The translations under genes and the position numbers were made by a program. Shown piece by piece: positions 7,998 through 14,329 of a stretch of DNA of 16,208 nt. This stretch comes from Actinomycetes bacterium (lineage in GTDB: Bacteria > Actinomycetota > Acidimicrobiia > Acidimicrobiales > Bog-793): assembly GCA_021823365.1 (NCBI GenBank), contig JAKAOD010000011.1:1-16208 (forward strand), read 5' to 3'. The number at the start of each line of letters is the position of its first letter. Position 1 is the first letter of the stretch. The notes below the pieces were generated by a model. The model did not search any database, was not told the origin of the DNA, and saw only the letters and a program-made list of their open reading frames with translations.

Positions 7998-9589
7998 AGC
8001 TCGACGAGCACGCCGGGATACGGCCGGGCGACGGTGAGGGTGAAGCGGGAGCCGACCTCGGCGAGCAGGTCGAGGTACCTCCGCCGCTTGAGCACCTGGA
8101 AGGGCGGCGCGCCCGGGGCGAGGCGCGCCGCGCTCGCGTGGCTCCGCACGAGCCAGAGCCGCGCGCAGCCCGCCGTGGCGTGCTCGAACGCGCCTTCCCC
8201 GAGCACAGCCGGGTCGAGCGCGTAGGGAGCGCGCGCCGCGTACGGCGACGCCGGGAGCACCGGGCGGGGCTCGCCCAAGTGGCGCTCGTCGGCGTAGTAG
8301 TCGAAAGCGTCCTCGCCGTCGGCGAGGAAGAAGGCGATGCAGTCTCCGGGCCGGCTCGACCTGGCGACGAGAGCCGCGGCGGCGCTCCAGTCCTCGATCG
8401 GGACGCCGTAGGTGGGCACGACGAGGGCAGCCCGGGCGCCGGCGAGAGCGGCGAGGACGGCGAGCCCGGCCGGGGCGGGCCGGATCCTCGAGATGGCCGC
8501 GCCGGCCAGAAGCGCACCGGCGGGAACGCAGAACAGCACGTACCGGCCCTCGAGCGCCGGCTGGAGGAGCATCGAGACCGCCCAGAGCGACAGCGGCGGG
8601 AGCACCAGCCAGCAGGCGAGGAGCGCGTAGCCCCACGTCGAAAGGTCCCCTGGCGCCCGCCGGGCCCCGACGAGAAGGATCCCCGCCGCGCCGACCCACG
8701 TGGCAAGGGTGGCGGCGGCGACGGGACCGGCAGCGGCGCCGGCGGCGATGCCGACGACCCTCGTCGAGGCAAGCAGCTCGGCGAGCTCGGCGTAGGAGGG
8801 TCCGTAGGCAGTGCCCGGGGCGCCGAGCCAGGCGAGCCCGGAGGTGCCGCGGCTGGTGACGAGCAGGGCCAGCGGGATGCACGCGACCGCGATGCCGCCG
8901 GCGGCGAGTGCAGCCGGCCGGAGGAGCATGCGCCGCCCCGGCGCCGCGAGAAGGGCGAGCAGCAGCGCCACCGTGGCGACCGTGGCGAGCACGGTCGTGT
9001 AGGCGGCGAGGACCGAGCAGGCGGCGAAGGAGACCCAGGCCGCGCGGCGCCCGCTGCGCACCGCTTCGGCGAGCCCGAGCGCCGCCCCGCTGACGAGAAG
9101 CTCGGCGAGCGCGTAGCCGCGGGCCTGCTGCCCCCAGAAGATCGTGGGGAGGCAGATCGCGAGCAGCCAGGCGCCATAGCTCGCGGCGCGCCGGCCGAGC
9201 AGGCGGTCGGCCAGCGCGAAGCCGACAGGCACGCAGGCAACCGCCGCGAGCGCGCTCGGAAGGCGCAGCACGACAAGGCTCGCGCCGAACAAGGCGATGA
9301 GCGCATGCACCCCCGCGTAGTAGAGGAGCATGTCGCCACCGGCCCTCGCGAGCCAGTGCGCGAGCGCGGCTCCGTGCTGGCTCGAGACGGCGAAGGTCGA
9401 GGCCTCGTCGAGCCAGATGCTGCGCGCCCCGAGGCCGTGGAAGACGAGGACCCCGCACAGCAGCGTCGGCGGGAGCACCGCGACGAGGGTGGCCAGGTGG
9501 CGCCGGCGCCGCACGGCCTGCGCGAGGGCAGGCCAGTGCGCGGGCGCCCGGCGCCCGGCGAGCGCCGCGGCGCCCCCCGTGGCAGGCAT
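7847..9589 (-). CDS. GT39/ArnT-like membrane glycosyltransferase (GT-C)
   Basis: This 580-residue protein is a multi-pass GT-C glycosyltransferase of the PMT/ArnT (GT39) type, using a polyprenyl-phosphate sugar on the outer face of the membrane. The first membrane helix (about 32-51) is followed by LGARSIWLDEASTF, with the diagnostic D61-E62 pair. WGQQARGYALAELL and LEGRYVLFCVPAGALLAG also fit the family (QxRxY and the ExRY-like loop). About ten hydrophobic helices end near residue 410. A soluble C-terminal part follows, with WSAAAALVARSSRPGDCIAFF and a degraded tail. ATG 9589 is chosen because a TANNNT box ends 6 nt upstream. The last 50 codons, rich in Pro, Arg and Ser, lie antisense to the convergent methyltransferase gene and look like an extension past the normal family end at about LVELYLPRP. 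The substrate is unknown; the position suggests envelope glycan assembly. Confidence 0.85.
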   Translation of the reverse strand: MPATGGAAALAGRRAPAHWPALAQAVRRRRHLATLVAVLPPTLLCGVLVFHGLGARSIWLDEASTFAVSSQHGAALAHWLARAGGDMLLYYAGVHALIALFGASLVVLRLPSALAAVACVPVGFALADRLLGRRAASYGAWLLAICLPTIFWGQQARGYALAELLVSGAALGLAEAVRSGRRAAWVSFAACSVLAAYTTVLATVATVALLLALLAAPGRRMLLRPAALAAGGIAVACIPLALLVTSRGTSGLAWLGAPGTAYGPSYAELAELLASTRVVGIAAGAAAGPVAAATLATWVGAAGILLVGARRAPGDLSTWGYALLACWLVLPPLSLWAVSMLLQPALEGRYVLFCVPAGALLAGAAISRIRPAPAGLAVLAALAGARAALVVPTYGVPIEDWSAAAALVARSSRPGDCIAFFLADGEDAFDYYADERHLGEPRPVLPASPYAARAPYALDPAVLGEGAFEHATAGCARLWLVRSHASAARLAPGAPPFQVLKRRRYLDLLAEVGSRFTLTVARPYPGVLVELYLPRPDPTGRGPRPMPSRTGVAGVISSATKKSDAVIPDAPPVPDRAVRR

Positions 9590-9595
9590 CAGCCG

Positions 9596-9601
9596 ATGCT
9601 A
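9596..9601 (-). promoter_or_regulatory. Leaderless -10 element (TAGCAT) of the GT39-like gene
   Basis: On the minus strand TAGCAT is followed by CGGCTG and then the ATG at 9589-9587, again a TANNNT box with a 6-nt spacer. No Shine-Dalgarno sequence precedes the ATG. The match to three other genes in the window supports it. Confidence 0.6.
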
Positions 9602-9880
9602 GTTGTGCGAGGCACGCGGAGCCCGGGGGGTTGCGACGGGCGCGGTTCACGCCACGACCGGAGGCGCGCTCTCGTGCGCCGGCGCTTCGCGCGTAGTGCG
9701 CGTGACCTCTCACGTTGCACGTCGAGACGTCCGTCGTCGTGCGTGCTCCCGGCGCAACGCGCATGGCATGATGTCGTCACGGCGAGGCGTCGATCCGCTG
9801 GGGTGATCTGGTCGCCTACGCCCCAGCGAGGAGCCAGGGCGAACCCGGCGCCGTGTCGCTACGACACAGGGGGCCGGCCC
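9602..9880. other. Intergenic region with a small palindrome, otherwise empty
   Basis: This 279-bp gap separates two divergent genes. Frames within it are arginine-rich and resemble no protein. A short inverted repeat, GTGTCG-CTA-CGACAC, lies at 9853-9867, 13 nt before the GTG at 9881, and could be an operator. No TANNNT box sits at the leaderless distance from that GTG, so its promoter was not found. Confidence 0.4.
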
Positions 9881-10186
9881 GTGGATGCGCTGAGGTTGAA
9901 GCTCGCAGAGGTGACGAGGACCCTCGATTCGGCAGTGACCTCGCTTTCCCGCGACGTGCTGGAGATGGACTCGAACCGCTCCCGGTGCGCGACGCTCGCC
10001 CGGCGGCACGACGACTTCGCCGACCGGGTCGCGACGCAGTACCCGTCGCTCGCCGGCCCGGCGCGCCGGATCGCCGAGCTGTACCGCGAGCTCGACACGG
10101 CGCTCGCGCGTCTGTCGCACAGCACCGAGGGTGTCGTCGCGGAGGGCGGGCGGACGGCCGATCGCGTTCGCGCCACGAGGCTCTGA
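9881..10186 (+). CDS. Small helical protein of unknown function
   Basis: The 101-residue frame is not recognised as a known family. Its composition differs from the arginine-rich shadow frames around it: it begins VDALRLKLAEVTRTLDSAVTSL, has regular leucine, valine and alanine spacing, and continues with IAELYRELDTALARLSHSTEGV. This predicts two or three amphipathic helices, possibly a coiled coil, in a soluble protein. There is no signal peptide or membrane segment. The start is taken as GTG 9881, before which AGGGGG at 7-12 nt upstream may serve as a weak ribosome-binding site; a GTG at 9911 is an alternative. It lies divergent to the GT39-like gene and tail-to-tail with the decayed CAP-like gene. 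The protein-like pattern is the only support. Confidence 0.55.
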   Translation: MDALRLKLAEVTRTLDSAVTSLSRDVLEMDSNRSRCATLARRHDDFADRVATQYPSLAGPARRIAELYRELDTALARLSHSTEGVVAEGGRTADRVRATRL

Positions 10187-10222
10187 TCGAGCGCGTCGCA
10201 TGACCTCCTGCCGCCCGGTCGC

Positions 10223-10603
10223 TCAGCCGCGCCGGCCCGGGAGGTAGGGGACGACGTTGCGTGCACAGGTGAAGTACGGGATGTAGGTGGTCGGGGTGGC
10301 CGGCTCGACGAACAGCTCGGTGTAGGAGTTGCGCCAGCCGCCCGCGGCTGGCGCCGCGTACGCCGCGCCCATCACGCAGTCGGTGCAGCGCACGCCGGTG
10401 TACTCGCCGAGGACGTCGTCCCGGTGCCCCCAGCAGCCGGCGGCGTGGGGCGCGGTGCAGTCGAAATTGAAGCGCCTCGGCCCTCACCCGTCCTCGTACA
10501 TCCAGCCGTAGTCGGCGCTGAGCGGCGAGAAGCTGTCGCCCGCCCAGTTGGCGCTGTAGGCGCGCAACGTCGCTGCTGAGGCGGCGATCGTCGGGTCGCG
10601 CCC
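10223..10603 (-). pseudogene. Secreted CAP-like protein remnant with in-frame TGA
   Basis: Read on the minus strand in one frame, this stretch gives GRDPTIAASAATLRAYSANW, then AGDSFSPLSADYGWMYEDG, a TGA at 10486-10484, GPRR, then FNFDCTAPHAAGCWGHRDDV, a cysteine-bearing segment with VRCTDCVMGAAY, and WRNSYTELFVEP before a final TGA at 10225-10223. The NWAG, YGWMYEDG and GCWGHRDDVLGEY pieces resemble a family of secreted actinobacterial proteins, probably related to the CAP/SCP fold; that assignment is from memory and tentative. The two halves stay in the same frame, so the interruption is a single nonsense codon, not a frameshift. The signal peptide and N-terminal half are missing: recognisable sequence starts just before the 3' end of the regulator gene at 10620. 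An ATG at 10669 lies inside that gene and is probably not used. The best reading is a truncated, inactivated gene. Confidence 0.65.
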
Positions 10604-10619
10604 GCCATGGCGCCGCCGC

Positions 10620-11639
10620 TCAGACGCCTGCGGAGAGAGGAACATCCACGTCCTCACGACCGGCGGCAACCTCGGGTTGACCTTCTGAGTTCGCCGAGAT
10701 CAGCTGGGCCCCGAGGCTCGCGAGCAGGTCCCGCACCTCGGGGGGCCCGAGCACCTTCACCCGATCGCCGAACCCCGCGAGCTCGAACGCCGCGACGTCC
10801 GGCGACGGGAAGCCGAGAAGGCACGTTGCACTGCCGTCGTCGCCGCGCTCGACGCCGACAAGCGCACCTCGCTCTCCGAACATCCCGATCACCGCTCCGA
10901 CGGCGCCGGGGCTCGCGACGAGGCGCACCGTGCAGCTTCTCGTCCAGCGCGACCGCAGCTCCTCTCGCGACCGCGACCACTCCTGTGCGAGCGAGAAGCC
11001 TTTCGGGCGCAGTGCCCGCTCTTCGGTGAGCTCGACGTCCCGCACCCTGCTGACCCGAAACGTCCTCAGCCCGGCGTGCGTCCCCGCGACGAGGTACCAG
11101 ACGCCGGCCTGCAGGACGAGGCCGTAGGGGTCGACGACGCGGCGCGACGGCTCGGCTCGCGGCTTGGCGTACTCGATGACGGCCCGGCGACCGTCGAGGA
11201 CGGCATCGCGGAGCGAGGGCAGATGCGCCGGCGACTCCGCCTCGCGCCGCCAGGGCGCCGGCTCGACGTGGACGAGGTCCGAGAGACCGGCCGCCTCCTC
11301 GCCGGCGCCGGGCAGCGCGACGACGAGCTTGCGCAGGAGCGAGCGCGCCGCGCCGTCGACGCCGAGGCCGTGCAGCGGAGAGGCGGACAAGAGGAGGAAC
11401 AGCGTCCGCCGCTCCTCGGGCGAGAGTCCCGTGAGCTCGGTCTTGTAGCCGTCGACGAGGGCCCAGCCGCCGGCTCTTCCCCGGATCGGGTAGACGGGGA
11501 CCCCGGCGCCGGACAGCGCCTCCATGTCTCGCCTGATCGTCCGCTCCGACACCTCGAGCTCCTCGGCGAGCTGGTTCGCGGACATGCGCCGGCGTGCTTG
11601 GAGAAGCAGCACGATCGCGAGCAGGCGGTCGGCGCGCAC
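10620..11639 (-). CDS. YafY-type HTH/WYL transcriptional regulator
   Basis: This 339-residue protein is a DNA-binding regulator of the HTH_11-WYL-WCX type. The winged helix-turn-helix occupies about residues 3-60, with SANQLAEELEVSERTIRRDME as the helix pair and GRAGGW as the wing. The WYL domain spans about 130-205, with DPYGLVLQAGVWYLVAGTH (WYL at 181-183) and RTFRVSRVRDVEL, a ligand- or nucleic-acid-sensing fold. A WCX extension with GDRVKVLGPPEVRDLL completes it. GTG 11639 is chosen because it starts the HTH directly and lies 6 nt after TAGCGT. Members often control neighbouring genes or respond to DNA damage or metabolites. Here the neighbours are two gene remnants, so its target is unclear. 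Its 3' end is close to the CAP-like remnant. Confidence 0.9.
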   Translation of the reverse strand: MRADRLLAIVLLLQARRRMSANQLAEELEVSERTIRRDMEALSGAGVPVYPIRGRAGGWALVDGYKTELTGLSPEERRTLFLLLSASPLHGLGVDGAARSLLRKLVVALPGAGEEAAGLSDLVHVEPAPWRREAESPAHLPSLRDAVLDGRRAVIEYAKPRAEPSRRVVDPYGLVLQAGVWYLVAGTHAGLRTFRVSRVRDVELTEERALRPKGFSLAQEWSRSREELRSRWTRSCTVRLVASPGAVGAVIGMFGERGALVGVERGDDGSATCLLGFPSPDVAAFELAGFGDRVKVLGPPEVRDLLASLGAQLISANSEGQPEVAAGREDVDVPLSAGV

Positions 11640-11645
11640 CGCCCG

Positions 11646-11651
11646 ACGCTA
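11646..11651 (-). promoter_or_regulatory. Leaderless -10 element (TAGCGT) of the WYL regulator
   Basis: On the minus strand TAGCGT, then CGGGCG, then the GTG start at 11639-11637: a TANNNT box with a 6-nt spacer. CTCGAC lies 16-17 nt further upstream and may act as a -35 element. No ribosome-binding site is present before the GTG. Confidence 0.6.
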
Positions 11652-11730
11652 CCGCCGGGGACACCGCGTCGAGGGCCGCTCCTGCTCAGACGGCGGGCGT
11701 CGTAGCGCCTACCGGGCGCACGCGGCGACG

Positions 11731-11958
11731 TTGATCATCGTGACGGAAGACGGCGACTTGCTGCTGCACGTGCGCGACGACAAGCCGGGGGTCCTCCATC
11801 CCGGCTGCTGGGCAGTATTCGGCGGCGCGCTCGACGGCGCGGCGTTCGCCGCGCTCGTCCGTGAGGCGGTGACCCTGAACAAGGAGACCGGGCGCCGCGG
11901 GTGGCCGGGAAGCTCGCCTGTCGAGGACCTCAGGTCACGTCGGCGCGCATGGTCGTGA
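11731..11958 (+). pseudogene. Nudix hydrolase remnant
   Basis: The frame reads LIIVTEDGDLLLHVRDDKPG, then VLHPGCWAVFGGALD, which matches the first strands and the GG of Nudix hydrolases (compare the usual RDDKPG and PGxWxxxGG). After that the Nudix box GX5EX7REUXEEXGU is not intact: the first glutamate is alanine, the REUXEE core is degraded, and only ETG remains near the expected end. The frame stops after about 76 residues, roughly half a normal Nudix domain, and its last 29 nt overlap the 3' end of the convergent permease gene. No clear start is present; TTG 11731 or GTG 11740 would be needed. Catalysis is unlikely. A divergent non-catalytic Nudix-like protein is less likely than decay. 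Confidence 0.55.
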
Positions 11959-12712
11959 AGGACCCTGCGGCCGCAAGCGCGAGGCCGTAGCCGAGCAGGA
12001 CGAGCGCCCCCTCCCAGGACGTCAGCAGGTTCGCCACGCCGCCGCCGAAGCCGCCCGAGCTCGTGGTCGGCTCGAGCGCGCGGGCTGCCTGGCTCGGGAG
12101 CCAGCGGCCGACCGACGGCCAGACGCCCACGATGATCGGCTCCACGACCGCGCTCACGCCGAGACCGGTGACGAGCGCGAGCACCTGGTTCTTGAGAAGG
12201 GATCCGATGCCGAGCCCGTAGACGGCGAACAGCACGGCAACGGCGACGATGCCTGGTATCGCCTTCTGGAACTGGGTGAGCATCTCCAAGGAACTGCCGT
12301 AGCCGGAGCTCACGAGCGCCCAGCCGAGCACGAGCCCGGCAATCCCCGCCGTCACCGCGACGACCGCCCCGCCGAGCGCCGAGACAAGGAGCTTCACCGC
12401 GGTGACGAGCGGGCGTCGAGGTTCGGTGAGAAACGTCGGCGTCACGGTCTTGTGCCGGTACTCGGACGTGATGACCAGGATGCCGAGCACGAGCGCGAAG
12501 TCCTGCGCGATCTGCATCGCGGAGAACACGTCGTTGAACCACAAGACGGTCCCCTTCGGCGGGAACAGACCTTCCGCCACGCCCCGGCTGTGTGGTGCGA
12601 GCCCCACTGCGAGACCGATCAGACCTGCGGCCACCGCCGTCAGCGCGAGGAGGACCGCCGTCGAACGGATCGTCCACAGCTTCTGCATCTCGGAGCGGAC
12701 AAGCCGGATCAC
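11930..12712 (-). CDS. ABC-2 type transporter permease
   Basis: This 260-residue protein has six predicted membrane helices and begins VIRLVRSEMQKLWTIRSTAV, the amphipathic N-terminal element typical of ABC-2 permeases paired with DrrA/CcmA-type ATPases. ITSEYRHKTVTPTFLTEPRR lies after the second helix and is a conserved cytoplasmic loop in this group (the EYRHxTxTPTFL pattern). Helices lie near residues 15-35, 60-78, 95-125, 145-165, 172-195 and 232-252. The GTG start at 12712 overlaps the ATPase stop in a GTGA tetranucleotide, indicating translational coupling and a two-gene exporter. A longer frame exists upstream but only as a shadow of the ATPase gene. The transported substrate cannot be told. 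Confidence 0.88.
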   Translation of the reverse strand: MIRLVRSEMQKLWTIRSTAVLLALTAVAAGLIGLAVGLAPHSRGVAEGLFPPKGTVLWFNDVFSAMQIAQDFALVLGILVITSEYRHKTVTPTFLTEPRRPLVTAVKLLVSALGGAVVAVTAGIAGLVLGWALVSSGYGSSLEMLTQFQKAIPGIVAVAVLFAVYGLGIGSLLKNQVLALVTGLGVSAVVEPIIVGVWPSVGRWLPSQAARALEPTTSSGGFGGGVANLLTSWEGALVLLGYGLALAAAGSFTTMRADVT

Positions 12713-13665
12713 GACGCGACTCCTGCACCGCGAGAGGCGACCCGGCCACGCACGCCCTCGCGGCCGTCGCGCCGCCGCTCGGTCATCTCGAAGAAGAGCT
12801 GCTCCAAGCTGTCGCCCGACGTGCGCATCTCGACGACGACGATGCCTGACCCCGCCATCGCCCGCCCGACGTCGAGCGGCGTCGTCCCTTCGGCGACGAC
12901 GAGATCGCCCTCGCCGGCGCGGGCGGCGATCCCCGCCCGACCGAGCACCTCGACGAGACGCGCGTGGTCCGGCGAGCGCACCTGGACGGTGGTCGAAGCC
13001 TGCGCCAGCAGCTCCGCGAGCGCGCCCATCCCTGCGAGGCGTCCTCTCCGCAGGATCACGACGTCGTCGACGGTCTGGGCGGCCTCGGCGAGCAGGTGCG
13101 AGCTCACGAGCACGAGCTTTCCCTCGGCTGCGAATCTCCGCATGAAGCCCCGGAGCCAAGCGATCCCCTGGGGGTCGAGCCCGTTCGCCGGCTCGTCGAG
13201 CAGGAGGATCTGCGGGTCGCCGAGGAGCGCACGCGCCAGCTCGAGCCGCTGGCGCATACCCATCGAGAAGCCTCCGACCGCCCGCTTCGCATCGCCCTCC
13301 AGGCCGACGACGGCCAGCACCTCCTCGACGCGGGCGGCATCGATGCCCGCCGCCGTGGCGATCGTGCGCAGGTGATTGCGTGCCGAGCGAGTGGGATGGA
13401 ACCCTGAGGACTCGAGCACCGCGCCGACGACCCGCGTCGGGTCCGAGAGCTCCTGGTAGGGCGTGCCGTTGATCAGCGCGACGCCGGAGGTCGGTCTCAC
13501 GAGCCCGAGCAGCATCCGAAGCGTCGTCGTCTTGCCTGCTCCGTTCGGGCCGAGAAAACCGGTGACGCTCCCGGCGTGCACCTCGAAGCTGAGATCGTCC
13601 ACGGCGAGGACGTGGCCAAAGCGCTTGGTGAGCCCTCGTACCTCGATTCGCGCAGTAGTGCTCAT
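12709..13665 (-). CDS. ABC transporter ATP-binding protein
   Basis: This 318-residue ATPase has all nucleotide-binding motifs: Walker A GPNGAGKTT (residues 39-47), a Q-loop region near 82-90 where glutamate replaces the usual glutamine (VGAVLESSGFH), the signature FSMGMRQRLELA (133-144), Walker B ILLLDEPANGLDP (153-165) and the H-loop histidine in VLVSSHLL (H190). The last 90 residues form the regulatory extension common in DrrA/BcrA-type exporters. It powers the permease encoded by the overlapping downstream gene and would sit on the inner face of the membrane. ATG 13665 fits the family start MSTTARIEVRGLTKRFG; no strong ribosome-binding site is seen. It starts 49 bp after the OsmC-like gene and may be cotranscribed with it. 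Such pairs often export lipids, peptides or antibiotics; the cargo here is unknown. Confidence 0.93.
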   Translation of the reverse strand: MSTTARIEVRGLTKRFGHVLAVDDLSFEVHAGSVTGFLGPNGAGKTTTLRMLLGLVRPTSGVALINGTPYQELSDPTRVVGAVLESSGFHPTRSARNHLRTIATAAGIDAARVEEVLAVVGLEGDAKRAVGGFSMGMRQRLELARALLGDPQILLLDEPANGLDPQGIAWLRGFMRRFAAEGKLVLVSSHLLAEAAQTVDDVVILRRGRLAGMGALAELLAQASTTVQVRSPDHARLVEVLGRAGIAARAGEGDLVVAEGTTPLDVGRAMAGSGIVVVEMRTSGDSLEQLFFEMTERRRDGREGVRGRVASRGAGVAS

Positions 13666-13714
13666 CGTTCGCCCGCCTGGCTCCGTCCTCTCAGCTGCTG
13701 GACGCGAAGTCTGC

Positions 13715-14122
13715 TCAGCCCCCGAGCGCGATCGAGACCTGGGGCGGGTCCCGGAGCGAGTTGTGCACGGTGCAGTGCGACGCCGTGGCGAGCAGCGCCG
13801 CGCGCCGCTCCTCGGGCACGCCCTCCGGGACGTCGACCCGGAGCCGGACCTCTCCGACCCTCGACGGCCTCGCCGCCATGTCGAACTCGGCGCTGACCGA
13901 CAAGCCCGTCGTCGGCAGCTCGTGCCGGGCGAGGTAGCGGCGCGCGTAGAAGGCGACGCAGGCGGCGAGGCTGGCGACGAACATCTCGGTCGGGGTCGCT
14001 GCGAGGTCGTCGCCGCCGTCGGCGACCGGCTGGTCCACGACGAGCGCGTGCTCGCGCACCGCGATGGAGAACCTGTCGCCCGCCTCGTGGACCACCCGCA
14101 GGGTCGCGGCTCCGGTGCTCAT
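13715..14122 (-). CDS. OsmC-family peroxiredoxin-like protein
   Basis: This 135-residue protein is an OsmC/Ohr-fold thiol protein, usually a homodimeric cytoplasmic reductase of organic peroxides. The two redox cysteines are visible: C55 in TPTEMFVASLAACVAFY, preceded by the conserved glutamate E46, and C117 in ASHCTVHNSL. Length and layout fit the family, with the OsmC-type C-terminal HNSL segment. ATG 14122 follows a GATAGT hexamer 8 nt upstream on the minus strand, a weaker version of the leaderless promoter layout seen at other genes here. The gene lies upstream of the ABC exporter pair on the same strand. YhfA-like members of unknown substrate are possible, so organic peroxide detoxification is inferred. 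Confidence 0.9.
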   Translation of the reverse strand: MSTGAATLRVVHEAGDRFSIAVREHALVVDQPVADGGDDLAATPTEMFVASLAACVAFYARRYLARHELPTTGLSVSAEFDMAARPSRVGEVRLRVDVPEGVPEERRAALLATASHCTVHNSLRDPPQVSIALGG

Positions 14123-14228
14123 CGCGCCCGACTATCGCGGCAGGCGCCGGCTGCCACCAGGGCCGTTCGGCCCCGGCGCGCCGGTGGTAGGTTGCGTGCG
14201 GCTGCACAGCCGACACCAGTCGGTTGGC

Positions 14229-14257
14229 CTCCGCCCCGGGCGAAGCCCGGGGCGGAG
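14229..14257 (-). terminator. Perfect 13-bp hairpin, probable terminator after the SDR gene
   Basis: CTCCGCCCCGGGC at 14229-14241 pairs perfectly with 14245-14257 across a GAA loop. It lies 72 bp past the SDR stop codon and before the OsmC-like gene on the same strand. There is no T-run, as is common for hairpin terminators in high-GC actinobacteria. The rest of 14123-14329 holds shorter GC-rich inverted repeats and no gene. Confidence 0.55.
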
Positions 14258-14329
14258 CCGCGCCGGGCGCCGGTCGGCGCGGGTTGTCGCGGGCCCGCCC
14301 GCCGACCATCCGCTCGCGCCCCCCGCCGC

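Noticed and set aside
2781..9764. Giant minus-strand open frame of over 2,300 codons opposite aftD
   Set aside because: It is an arginine-, glycine- and glutamate-rich antisense frame caused by high GC content. It crosses several well-supported genes on both strands and shows no domain.
3746..10186. Giant plus-strand open frame of over 2,100 codons
   Set aside because: Low-complexity Arg/Pro/Ala shadow of aftD and its neighbours; only its last 101 codons (from 9881) look like protein and are annotated separately.
10484..10486. TGA in the CAP-like gene as a selenocysteine codon
   Set aside because: No cysteine-containing homologue is known to me at this site, no obvious bSECIS-type hairpin was recognised after it, and the gene also lacks its N-terminus, so simple decay is more likely.
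10223..11958. A defence or toxin system built around the WYL regulator
   Set aside because: WYL proteins often regulate defence loci, but the neighbours here are a secreted-protein remnant and a Nudix remnant, with no nuclease, helicase or toxin gene.
14181..14186. TAGGTT on the plus strand as another leaderless promoter
   Set aside because: The nearest GTG is only 2 nt away and no protein-like frame follows on the plus strand.
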